Part shown: piece by piece, positions 1-6,087 of the stretch
How positions within the stretch are numbered: the first letter of the stretch is position 1
How the letters are laid out: the number at the start of each line of letters is the position of its first letter
Assembly (NCBI GenBank): GCA_023255615.1
Contig: JAHFLI010000060.1
Span: forward strand, 1-7,405
DNA length: 7,405 nt
Direction: 5' to 3'
Origin: Candidatus Woesearchaeota archaeon
GTDB taxonomy: Archaea > Nanobdellota > Nanobdellia > Woesearchaeales > JACQSR01
Position numbers and translations under genes: made by a program
Notes under the pieces: model-generated
What the model was told of the DNA's origin: nothing
Database searches by the model: none
The model's input: the letters and a program-made list of their open reading frames with translations, nothing else

Positions 1-62
1 TCGATGTTATAAAATCAAATTTTCTTTTGTATCGTGAATATGTCAAAAGTTATTATCAGTAG

Positions 63-269
63 TTATCTCCATCGAGAAATTCTGCCGGCCTTTGCATCTT
101 CCAATCCCCGAATAAAACTTTGAGCTGCTTTATTGTATCCTTTCTTACCTTTTAATTCACTCCTTAATTTATCAAAATCGATATCCGCGAAGCTGGCTTT
201 GATATGATCAATAATTTCTTTGTCTGTTAGGGTAGTTTTTTTTGTGCCTTGAATGGTTTCCTGTTTCAT
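63..269 (-). CDS. Small hypothetical protein, weakly antitoxin-like
   Basis: A 68-residue soluble, charged protein that I do not recognise. It has a lysine/threonine-rich start (residues 1-15), a central acidic helix-like part (TDKEIIDHIKASFADIDFDK, 15-34) and a basic end with GLEDAKAGRISRW (55-67). That last motif recalls the C-termini of some small type II antitoxins, but this is only a resemblance. No partner toxin start is visible in the 62 bases that remain downstream, so a partner could only lie outside the window. The frame extends upstream to a TTG at 375-377 (104 residues), but I chose the ATG at 267-269 because a very good TATA box (TTTATATA on the plus strand, 292-299) is centred 26 nt before it, implying a leaderless mRNA starting there. 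The gene is divergent from the metal exporter. Confidence 0.5.
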   Translation of the reverse strand: MKQETIQGTKKTTLTDKEIIDHIKASFADIDFDKLRSELKGKKGYNKAAQSFIRGLEDAKAGRISRWR

Positions 270-291
270 ACTCTTACGTGATCTGAATCGA

Positions 292-299
292 TTTATATA
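292..299 (-). promoter_or_regulatory. TATA box for the 68-residue hypothetical gene
   Basis: On the minus strand this reads TATATAAA, preceded by an A-rich BRE-like stretch. Its centre is about 26 nt from the ATG at 269, the normal archaeal TATA-to-start distance, so the transcript probably begins at or next to the start codon. Confidence 0.55.
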
Positions 300-394
300 C
301 TTTTTCTTTTTATCGTCGGAAGATTTTCGAATCCACCTTAAATAAAAACATTTTTTCGGAAAATCAACTATTTTCAATAGAGACGATAATTATT

Positions 395-408
395 CGAAAG
401 TCTTTTAT
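395..408 (+). promoter_or_regulatory. BRE/TATA-like element for the CDF exporter gene
   Basis: CGAAAG (395-400) followed by TCTTTTAT (401-408) looks like a BRE plus TATA pair. The TATA centre is about 25 nt before the ATG at 431 but only about 19 nt before the ATG at 425, which favours 431 as a leaderless start. The match is weaker than the TATA box of the divergent gene. Confidence 0.4.
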
Positions 409-430
409 GTAGAATAAGGAATGCATGGCT

Positions 431-1309
431 ATGAAACAGCATCCTGCATTGAAAGGAATGAAGTCAACATTTATTGGAATTATTGTCAATGCGCTTCTTG
501 CATTACTCAAAGCGATGACGGGTATCTTTGGGAATTCCTATGCTCTTGTTGCCGACGCAATCGAATCCACTGCAGATGTGTTTAGTTCTCTTATTGTATG
601 GATGGGATTAAAAATTTCTTCAAAGCCACCTGATCATGATCATCCGTATGGTCACGGAAAAGCAGAACCGATGGCGGCAGTGATTGTTTCGTTAAGTCTT
701 TTTATTGCGGCATTTGTTATTGTGATTCAAAGCATTCGAGAACTTATTCTTCCTCATCATACCCCTGCGTCGTATACACTCGTTGTTCTCGTGTTTGCTA
801 TTATTGTTAAGGAATTTCTTTTCCGATTTTTATTTCGCGTCGGAAAAGATGTGGGAAGCATTGCAGTTAAAACAGATGCGTGGCATCATCGGAGTGATGC
901 ATTCACGTCGGCTGCAGCATTTGTAGGAATTTCAATCGCATTGATCGGTGGTCCAGGTTACGAAAGTGCGGATACGTGGGCAGCCTTAGTTGCTTCTGGT
1001 GTTATTCTCTTCAACGCGATTCGATTATTGAAACCGGCAGTGGGAGAATTAATGGATGCATCGCCTTCACCCGTGCTTGAAAAAGAAATTCGCACCGTTG
1101 CACTGACGGTTGATGGAGTAGAATCATTGGATAAATGCACCATTCGCAAAGTTGGTTTTGATTTTTACGTTGATCTTCATGTTCGCGTCAAAGGAACGAT
1201 GTCGGTGCGTAGGGCGCATAGCATTTCTCATACGGTGAAAGACACTATTTGTTCGTCAAATGAGAGAATTGCTAATGTGCTGATCCATATTGAGCCAGGA
1301 AAGAATTAA
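431..1309 (+). CDS. Cation diffusion facilitator (CDF) family metal exporter
   Basis: A membrane transporter that would export divalent metal (Zn, Fe, Cd or Mn) in exchange for protons. With this start (292 residues) it has the FieF/YiiP layout: six hydrophobic helices in about residues 10-205, then a cytoplasmic ferredoxin-like C-terminal domain. The transport site is visible as E45-x3-D49 in helix 2 and H152-x3-D156 in helix 5, where FieF has D45, D49, H153 and D157. Second-site ligands D68, H71 and H75 lie in the DHDHPYGHGKAE loop. The C-terminal domain keeps several His ligands (VDLHV, RAHSISH and LIHIEP). An ATG at 425 adds two residues and has AAGGA (416-420) 4 nt upstream; I prefer 431 on promoter spacing. 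It ends directly against aroK, tail to tail. The metal cannot be assigned from sequence. Family assignment is firm. Confidence 0.93.
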   Translation: MKQHPALKGMKSTFIGIIVNALLALLKAMTGIFGNSYALVADAIESTADVFSSLIVWMGLKISSKPPDHDHPYGHGKAEPMAAVIVSLSLFIAAFVIVIQSIRELILPHHTPASYTLVVLVFAIIVKEFLFRFLFRVGKDVGSIAVKTDAWHHRSDAFTSAAAFVGISIALIGGPGYESADTWAALVASGVILFNAIRLLKPAVGELMDASPSPVLEKEIRTVALTVDGVESLDKCTIRKVGFDFYVDLHVRVKGTMSVRRAHSISHTVKDTICSSNERIANVLIHIEPGKN

Positions 1310-1327
1310 TTATTTTATTTTTTTTAT
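1310..1327 (+). terminator. T-rich tract after the CDF exporter stop
   Basis: TTATTTTATTTTTTTTAT-type sequence, including a run of eight T at 1318-1325, follows the exporter stop codon on its coding strand. Archaeal transcription commonly ends at such T-rich tracts without a hairpin. The tract lies inside the 3' end of the convergent aroK, where it encodes a lysine-rich tail, so the T-richness may have that cause instead. Confidence 0.35.
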
Positions 1328-1807
1328 GATTTCACGGGATTGTTGTTGCACAGAAAGATGATCTGTCTTGATGATGATATCGGCAGCACGTCGATATTTT
1401 GGATTTCTTCGCTCTAACACTTCTTCAACTTCTTCAGTAAATGATTTTCCTGTTAAACTTGGTCGATCTTTGGAGTCTTTTATTCTCTGTACAATGGTCT
1501 CAACATCTGCAGTACACCAAATCACTTTTCCTTTTTTTAAGAGAGGAAAGTTTTCATCTTTTTCAATAATGCCTCCACCACAATCAATAATAACCTTCTT
1601 TTTTGTGATAGCGTTTTTAAGAACGTTAGTTTCTACTGTTCTGAATTTTTCCCAGCCGTTTTTCTCAACAAACGCTGAAATAGTCATTCCAATTTTTTTG
1701 ACAATCTCTTCATCTACTGAAATAACTTTTTTCCCCAATTTTTCTCCAAGAATTCCTGCTACAGAAGATTTTCCTGTTCCACGATATCCAATCAAGATGA
1801 GGTTCAT
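1310..1807 (-). CDS. aroK: Shikimate kinase (P-loop, bacterial AroK type)
   Basis: Cytoplasmic enzyme that phosphorylates shikimate with ATP to shikimate 3-phosphate, the fifth step of the chorismate pathway. At 165 residues it is of normal length for the family. Visible motifs are the Walker A loop GYRGTGKS (7-14), D32 in VDEEI (the shikimate-binding Asp), FR at 55-56 (shikimate-binding Arg), GGG at 77-79 (Walker B region), the lid arginine in DRPSL (114-118) and the late RNPKYRR (134-140). The first Asp of the usual DTD signature appears to be Ser30. The start is ATG 1805-1807, with a TATA-like box 26 nt upstream. Many archaea instead use an unrelated GHMP-type shikimate kinase, so this copy is of the bacterial type. 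It shares strand and pathway with aroA, 4.3 kb away. Confidence 0.92.
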   Translation of the reverse strand: MNLILIGYRGTGKSSVAGILGEKLGKKVISVDEEIVKKIGMTISAFVEKNGWEKFRTVETNVLKNAITKKKVIIDCGGGIIEKDENFPLLKKGKVIWCTADVETIVQRIKDSKDRPSLTGKSFTEEVEEVLERRNPKYRRAADIIIKTDHLSVQQQSREIIKKIK

Positions 1808-1827
1808 GCATTACGTGAGTGATGTTG

Positions 1828-1838
1828 TTTTTTAAAGT
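1828..1838 (-). promoter_or_regulatory. TATA-like box for aroK
   Basis: The minus strand reads ACTTTAAAAAA here, centred about 26 nt before the aroK ATG at 1807, consistent with a leaderless transcript. The 70-nt gap to the upstream DUF504 gene suggests that aroK has its own promoter. Confidence 0.45.
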
Positions 1839-1877
1839 TTCTCACTCTATTGACATTTTTTCTGTTTCAATTCTTTT

Positions 1878-2315
1878 TTACTTCTGCCACACTACTTTCC
1901 CCTGATGATGGATTCGACTAATTCGATGAATGGGGATAAAGAGCTCTTTTCCTTTTTCTTCAAGAATAATATAATTATGTTCAATCGATTTGATTCTATG
2001 CGCGTGAACAATTTGATGTTTTTTTGATACGTGATCATAGTAATGAATCTCGTATTTTTTTCCTTGTTTCGCTTCATTCATTATATCATGTAGTAAGCGT
2101 GTGACGTTGTTGAGTTTTTGACCAATCGGGTCAAATTCTTTGTAAATAACCCCTGTTAATGTAATGATGAGTAGTCCGAGAAACAAAGACACAAAAACAT
2201 TGCCAATAATCGGCACTTGGGCAATCGCTTCCCAAATTCCTCGCCAGAATAAAATGATACCTGAGGCGTAGAGAAGAGAAAACAGGTAATGTTTGTCAGA
2301 GTCATTAATATGCAT
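1878..2315 (-). CDS. Two-helix membrane protein with C-terminal DUF504-like (MJ1316) domain
   Basis: A 145-residue protein. Two hydrophobic segments (about 10-32 and 37-58) are joined by a short loop, then comes a charged linker (59-87). The C-terminal part (about 88-145) resembles the DUF504/MJ1316 family, with its late signature IPIHRI (127-132) and the ending GKVVW (139-143). In known families this domain is predicted to recognise RNA ends with cyclic phosphate. Whether it binds RNA here is unknown, and its presence on a membrane anchor is unusual. The frame stays open upstream with ATG codons at 2396 and further out, inside the divergent pilin gene. I chose ATG 2313-2315 because the hydrophobic region starts just after it and a TATA-like box lies about 25 nt upstream. 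It is divergent from the pilin cluster with 79 nt between. The DUF504 call is by motif and is moderately sure. Confidence 0.72.
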   Translation of the reverse strand: MHINDSDKHYLFSLLYASGIILFWRGIWEAIAQVPIIGNVFVSLFLGLLIITLTGVIYKEFDPIGQKLNNVTRLLHDIMNEAKQGKKYEIHYYDHVSKKHQIVHAHRIKSIEHNYIILEEKGKELFIPIHRISRIHHQGKVVWQK

Positions 2316-2335
2316 GAGCTTTATGTAGTTCAAAA

Positions 2336-2346
2336 CTTTAAAAGTC
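2336..2346 (-). promoter_or_regulatory. TATA-like box for the DUF504 membrane protein gene
   Basis: The minus strand reads GACTTTTAAAG, centred about 25 nt before the ATG at 2315. This supports the shorter start of this gene and a leaderless or nearly leaderless transcript. Confidence 0.4.
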
Positions 2347-2363
2347 TTTGGGAGAATCAATAC

Positions 2364-2375
2364 TTTTTTAAATAA
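2364..2375 (+). promoter_or_regulatory. TATA-like box for the pilin-membrane protein cluster
   Basis: TTTTTTAAATAA is centred about 25 nt before the ATG at 2395. Together with the minus-strand box at 2336-2346 it fills the 79-nt gap as a compact divergent promoter pair. Confidence 0.45.
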
Positions 2376-2394
2376 TAGATTGAGATGTTCAATC

Positions 2395-2892
2395 ATGGAG
2401 CTGGGTCCGACCAAGTTTAAAGTAACCCCTATTATGGGATTCATTCTTGCATTATCCTTTGCCATGGCCGTTGGAGGTATAACCATGGGATTTGGTTCAT
2501 CATATGTTTCATCCCATGCAGAGTTTGCTCTTGATCATAATGAATTGAATCAGAAATGCACTGGTGTACTCATTAATGTGGTAACTATACAAGATCGTCC
2601 TTTTATTTGCACCAAAGAAAATATATTACATATCGCTCTTGATAACTCGAATCGATTGTCTATAGATAATGTGAAGATCCGCGTATTGGGATCATTAGGG
2701 GTTTCTAATATTGATCATCCATTGACTGAACCTCTGTCTCCCGGGGATGGTGCCCATATTCAAGTTCCACTTGAGAAGGTTGGGACACCACTTGAGGTGA
2801 GCATTGCTCCCCAAATAGAAGACAATGGTAATCTTATTGACTGCCTCGATCAAACATTTCATTATCAAAAACCTCAGGGGTGCACTGAATGA
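2395..2892 (+). CDS. Archaeal type IV pilin/archaellin-like surface protein
   Basis: A 165-residue protein with a short charged start, one hydrophobic N-terminal helix (about 10-33, beginning VTPIMGFILAL), and a beta-rich extracellular part. The VTPIMG start resembles the SPVIG start of archaeal pilins, but the residue before V10 is lysine, not the usual Gly or Ala of a prepilin peptidase site, so cleavage is uncertain. The outer part has polar stretches, a PLSPGDGAHIQV segment (113-124) and VSIAPQIEDNGNLIDC (135-150), a pattern seen in archaellin/pilin-like proteins of small archaea. Four cysteines (55, 72, 150, 163) could form two disulfides. A TTG at 2380 extends the frame, but ATG 2395 has a TATA-like box about 25 nt upstream. 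The stop overlaps the next start as ATGA. Role in filament or adhesion is inferred. Confidence 0.65.
   Translation: MELGPTKFKVTPIMGFILALSFAMAVGGITMGFGSSYVSSHAEFALDHNELNQKCTGVLINVVTIQDRPFICTKENILHIALDNSNRLSIDNVKIRVLGSLGVSNIDHPLTEPLSPGDGAHIQVPLEKVGTPLEVSIAPQIEDNGNLIDCLDQTFHYQKPQGCTE
2877..2882 (+). promoter_or_regulatory. Shine-Dalgarno sequence for the first small membrane protein
   Basis: GGGGTG, matching the archaeal anti-SD partner GGAGGTGATC in part, sits 6 nt before the ATG at 2889. It lies within the end of the pilin-like gene and supports translation of the overlapping second gene. Confidence 0.5.
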
Positions 2893-3200
2893 TACTCTCA
2901 CTTTATGATTGGGTGTATGGAATTGCTCAACTCGGTGCTGTTGTTCTTGCACTTATAGCAGGGGCTTTTACATTTGCCCTTTTTCAAATGAGTTCTCGAT
3001 TCGGCCATCTCCGTGCATGGAAGCCATTACTCATCGCTCTTCTGCTATTCGTGGTTGAAGAGATTATCGGTGCATTGCGCACATTTGGTGTCCATCACAA
3101 TGAATGGATTACTCATGTCATCCCGTCATTTATCTTAGTTTTTATGATGTACTCTTTAATTCAGCAAATTCTCATCGTGAATGGTGGTATGCGTGAGTAA
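2889..3200 (+). CDS. Small three-helix membrane protein A (paralogue of the next gene)
   Basis: A 103-residue hydrophobic protein of unknown function. It has three likely membrane helices: about 9-34, 44-63 and 74-97. Helix 2 carries a conserved acidic/basic pair, VVEEI...LR (E57 and R64), followed by a short loop with His residues and HV at 76-77. The same pattern, W-x10-VVE-x-I-x3-LR then HV, recurs in the next gene, so the two are tandem duplicates. The ATG overlaps the pilin-like stop (ATGA) and has GGGGTG 6 nt upstream. The tight packing suggests that it is made together with the pilin-like protein and may act in its assembly, anchoring or sensing; that role is inference. I do not recognise a named family. 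Confidence 0.7.
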   Translation: MILSLYDWVYGIAQLGAVVLALIAGAFTFALFQMSSRFGHLRAWKPLLIALLLFVVEEIIGALRTFGVHHNEWITHVIPSFILVFMMYSLIQQILIVNGGMRE

Positions 3201-3522
3201 TGATCTTTCTTCAGCCCTGAGCATTGTTGCTCCTCTCTATAATCTTCTGTTCGTTTTTATCACTATCCTTTTGTTTATCTTTTTGTTCCGCGTCCCGAAC
3301 ATCACTCAAAAAATATTTATTCTTCCATGGCAGTTTATTTTTGCTTCTATTCTTGTCTATGTTGTTGAGCAAATAATGACTGTCCTTCGTCAGGAAAATA
3401 TTGTCATCATTCCCATTCATGTCAATGGCTTTTTTGAACTTATTTCCATTTCGTTATTCTTATTTGGCATCTTTCTTCAGTTTGAACACGTTCAATCATT
3501 ACCAAAAAGAAAAAGAAATTAA
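3181..3522 (+). CDS. Small three-helix membrane protein B (paralogue of protein A)
   Basis: A 113-residue hydrophobic protein of unknown function. Its helices are about 15-36, 50-69 and 82-101, with a basic tail ending PKRKRN, probably cytoplasmic. It matches protein A without gaps from W50 to R70 (W, VVE-x-I, LR at fixed spacing); HV follows at 80-81 after a loop two residues shorter. The start is uncertain: ATG 3181 is given, overlapping gene A by 20 nt, but GTG 3193 overlaps by only 8 nt and has GGTGG at 3184-3188 well placed before it, giving 109 residues. It is the last gene of the pilin-like cluster and ends in TAATTA, the first six bases of the left 13-bp repeat. Confidence 0.68.
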   Translation: MVVCVSNDLSSALSIVAPLYNLLFVFITILLFIFLFRVPNITQKIFILPWQFIFASILVYVVEQIMTVLRQENIVIIPIHVNGFFELISISLFLFGIFLQFEHVQSLPKRKRN

Positions 3523-3532
3523 TTACTTCATC
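3520..3532. repeat. 13-bp direct repeat, left copy
   Basis: TAATTACTTCATC, identical to 6075-6087. Here it starts at the stop codon of membrane protein B; there it spans the fadN-like stop and the aroA 3' end. The two copies bracket the fadN-like unit. A 13-nt match can arise by chance in a window of this size and AT content, so only the position makes it notable. Confidence 0.5.
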
Positions 3533-3575
3533 TTAAGTTGTCCCTGAGTTGAGACAATTATTTGACATTCATTTT

Positions 3576-3590
3576 GGAAACTATTTTATA
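3576..3590 (+). promoter_or_regulatory. BRE/TATA promoter of the fadN-like gene
   Basis: GGAAA (3576-3580) followed by CTATTTTATA (3581-3590) forms a good BRE-TATA pair. Transcription would begin near 3610-3614, leaving a leader of about 20 nt that contains a Shine-Dalgarno sequence. This differs from the leaderless layout of the neighbouring genes. Confidence 0.5.
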
Positions 3591-3622
3591 GTGCCCTACT
3601 CTTTCTTCGCTAAATTTAGGAT

Positions 3623-3629
3623 GGGGTGA
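3623..3629 (+). promoter_or_regulatory. Shine-Dalgarno sequence that sets the fadN-like start
   Basis: GGGGTGA lies 2 nt before ATG 3632 and 5 nt before ATG 3635, favouring the second ATG. It also shows that the true start lies in the frame of the NAD-binding motif and not at the in-frame TTG at 3651. Confidence 0.6.
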
Positions 3630-3634
3630 ATATG

Positions 3635-6077
3635 ATGGAAAGGCGAGGTCTTGTTGCAACTGTTTTCGGTGCTGGTGATATGGGCACAGGTATTACTGCC
3701 GCTCTTATTAATTCTGGTTCTTTTGAGAGGGTTCATCTTCTTGATATTGACAGGTCTACTGCAGAGACATCTTCTGCTGCATATAAAACTTTCTGACCGA
3801 ATTCATGTCCCAGATGATATTGCTCGCATACATTTTGGAGCTATGGCAGATACTCAAGAAGTTTTGCCAGCAACTGATTGGGCAATTGAAGTTATCACGG
3901 AAGATCCTGCTAGAAAAGGCGAGTTGTATGATCTCATAGGAGAACACGTGCATCCAACTCTTGTTCTTACTTCGAATACTTCATCTATTCCCCTTAGTAG
4001 AATTGCACAAGGAAAACCGGAAGGTCTCGATAGGATATTAGGGTTAACTCACTTCTTTAACCCAGCAGATCGAATGGCTTTAGTAGAGACAGAATCAAGT
4101 GTCGCTGGCGGACATGCATTGCTCGCACAAATTGACCACTATGTTCAACTTCTCGGAAAATCAATTGTCCATACTCGAGATGTTCCTGGATTTGTTGCAA
4201 ATCCCATTGGAGCATATACCATGGCTCGAGCAATGAATTTATTGGCTCAAGGAGGTCAACTTGAAGAACTTGAATTTCTTTTCGGTCCTGCGGTTGGTGC
4301 AGCTGCTGGTCCGTTTCGAACAGCTGATTTAGTGAAACTCAAAACAATGATTGGAGTTTCAGATCTCATGGCTCAAAGTTTGCTCGATGATAATTGGGCA
4401 AGACCTGATTTTGTATTGCCTCAGTTTGCCCGTGATATGAATAGAGACGGTGCAACTTTTTATCAAAAAAAAGTAAAAGCAGCAGTCTATGATCCGAATG
4501 ATAAAACTGTTAGGGAAGTTCGTCAACTTCCTTCTGATCTCGCTGCCTACGCTGCACGTTTACCAAAAGAATTCCCTCATGTTGTAAAGGAACTTTGGGA
4601 AAATCGTTCAGAATATCGTCGAGAACTCGCTGTATGGATAGGGCATGCATTTCACGAACTTCCTCGTGTTACTCTTGACGGAAATCCACGAACACTAGAT
4701 GATGCAATGGAATGGGGGTATGGAAGAAGAGGTCCTGCAACACTCCTTAGAATAGTAGGAACTGATAAAGTAATTGCTGAAATTGAAGCGATTGGAAAAG
4801 AAGTGCCTGCGTATCTTAAAGCAGTCTCATCGAAGGGAAATGGAGAACCTTTGCGATTAACTTCAGTCGGAGATACAGAATATTTTGATATGGGTCTAAG
4901 TACTCATCAACAAATTCCACTTGAAGGGAGAGTTATTGTTCCTGAAATTATTCGAAGAGATCCAAGTAGGGTGAAAGAAAAACTAAGTGGTGTTACTTTA
5001 TATGAACCGACTGATGATAACATCCTTGCTGTTCAAATTACAACCAAAGTTGGTGCAATAGATCTGGACGTAATTTCTGGATTAAGTAAAGCAATCGCTT
5101 TGGCAAGAGAAGGAGAATACGATGGATTAATTATTCATGGAACTCCGAGAGAGCGATATGGTTCAGGAATTTTTTCTTTTGGCGCAAATCTCGGGTTAAT
5201 GACTGGATTAAGTCTCCTTGCCGCAGAAGGACACCGGGACAAAGCAGAATCTATCATAGGGAAATTAATTGATTGTTTCCAGGCATTAAATCGAAAAATA
5301 CGATTATCTGAATCTCCCATTCTTGTCGCCAAAGATGGGATGGCATTAGGTGGTGGGCTTGAAATTGGTCTTGGCGGATGGCAACGAATAACAGGAGATG
5401 CAGTCCTTTCACTCCCAGAGGTTTTGGCTGGACTTTTGCCAGGTGGAGGAGGAATAACTCAGGTTCTTGTCGAAGAATATAGGAAAGCAACAAACAACGG
5501 TTTAAATCCCGGAGTTAGTCCTGATGTTTATGTTGCTGCTGCACTAGATCGATTACTAGGTGTTAAAAAATATCAAAGTAAGAATGGTTATCATGCACGT
5601 CACATTGGATGGATATCTGAAAGAGATGGAATTACTCCATCCCCACCTCACTTGCTTGCGGATGCTGTTGATGATATAAAGTCTGGACGCTTTGAAAGAC
5701 AATCTGAAGTGTATGTGCCAGTTAATGGTCCCACGACAAGAGAACATCTTGCAGATAAAATCGCACAATATGCAGCGGCTCTCGCAAAAGCTCCGTCCTT
5801 CAAACACAATCCAGGATATGCTCAAAAAGTCGTCGACGCTGTTACATTTGTTGTTTCTGGTGGAGACTCTAGTGGCAATGGTAGTCTTTCAGAAAATAGA
5901 TTCCTTGGCTTAGAGAAACAACAGTTTATGGGTCTCGTTTTGAGTGGTCCTGATGAATTTGCCCCTACTGGAACTTATCAGCAAATTGGTGGAAAAGTAA
6001 GAATACCTGGTGCCGTTGATGCTGCATTGGCACAAAACAAAGCATATGCGGCAAAAGTTATTGGTGTTGTAAAATAA
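3635..6077 (+). CDS. fadN: FadN-like 3-hydroxyacyl-CoA dehydrogenase/enoyl-CoA hydratase, with one frameshift
   Basis: A beta-oxidation enzyme that would hydrate enoyl-CoA and oxidise the 3-hydroxyacyl-CoA with NAD. The frame from ATG 3635 encodes the Rossmann start VFGAGDMGTG (G12-x-G14-x2-G17) but meets TGA at 3794; the rest continues in the +1 frame from about 3789 to 6077. Joined, it makes about 813 residues, near Bacillus FadN (789). Order: NAD-binding domain with SNTSS and the catalytic pair H139 (THFFNP) and E151; dehydrogenase C-terminal domain from DVPGF (about 182); a second such domain (about 320-400); crotonase domain (about 455-700) with FSFGANL, GGGLEI (E576) and LPEVLAGLLPGGGG (E595), both catalytic Glu present; and a FadN-like tail. 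The open stretch before 3789 in the downstream frame is hydrophobic noise. The break may be a sequencing error or a real mutation. No thiolase or acyl-CoA dehydrogenase is nearby. Confidence 0.9.
3782..3796 (+). other. Frameshift point in the fadN-like gene
   Basis: The upstream frame reads TAT AAA ACT TTC TGA and stops; the downstream frame reads CTT TCT GAC CGA from 3789 and continues the protein. One extra base in AAAA (3785-3788) or TTT (3790-3792) explains it: removing one A gives AAYKLSDRIHV across the joint. The rest of the gene is intact. Confidence 0.8.
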
Positions 6078-6087
6078 TTACTTCATC
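6075..6087. repeat. 13-bp direct repeat, right copy
   Basis: TAATTACTTCATC, identical to 3520-3532. It contains the fadN-like stop codon and, on the minus strand, the last Met-Lys-stop of aroA. The fadN-like unit, from the left repeat's end to the end of this copy, spans 2555 bp. Confidence 0.5.

Noticed and set aside
1..62. A further minus-strand gene after the small hypothetical
   Set aside because: No ATG or GTG start is present on the minus strand in these bases, so nothing can be supported.
270..377. TTG-started extension of the 68-residue protein to 104 residues
   Set aside because: The strong TATA box at 292-299 lies inside this extension, and the added part is basic and low in complexity.
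1368..1835. Long plus-strand open frame opposite aroK and other antisense frames across aroA and the fadN-like gene
   Set aside because: They lie opposite or out of frame with genes carrying clear family motifs and have no recognisable domains.
2316..2486. Longer starts of the DUF504 protein, including an ATG at 2394-2396 sharing CATG with the pilin start
   Set aside because: They would overlap the pilin-like gene and its promoter, and the extra residues look unlike a domain; the TATA-like box supports the start at 2315.
3538..3557. Inverted repeat TTGTC...GACAA after membrane protein B as a terminator hairpin
   Set aside because: Only 5 bp of stem with a 10-nt loop and no strong T run follows; likely chance.
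3651..3788. Hydrophobic N-terminus in the downstream frame of the fadN-like gene, resembling membrane helices
   Set aside because: The other frame encodes the NAD-binding GxGxxG start with a Shine-Dalgarno sequence; the hydrophobic run is the shifted reading of T-rich codons.
3788..3798. Programmed +1 frameshifting at TTC-TGA-C
   Set aside because: A stop codon is in place, as in known +1 sites, but TTC slipping to TCT pairs poorly and no stimulatory signal is evident. An indel is the simpler explanation.
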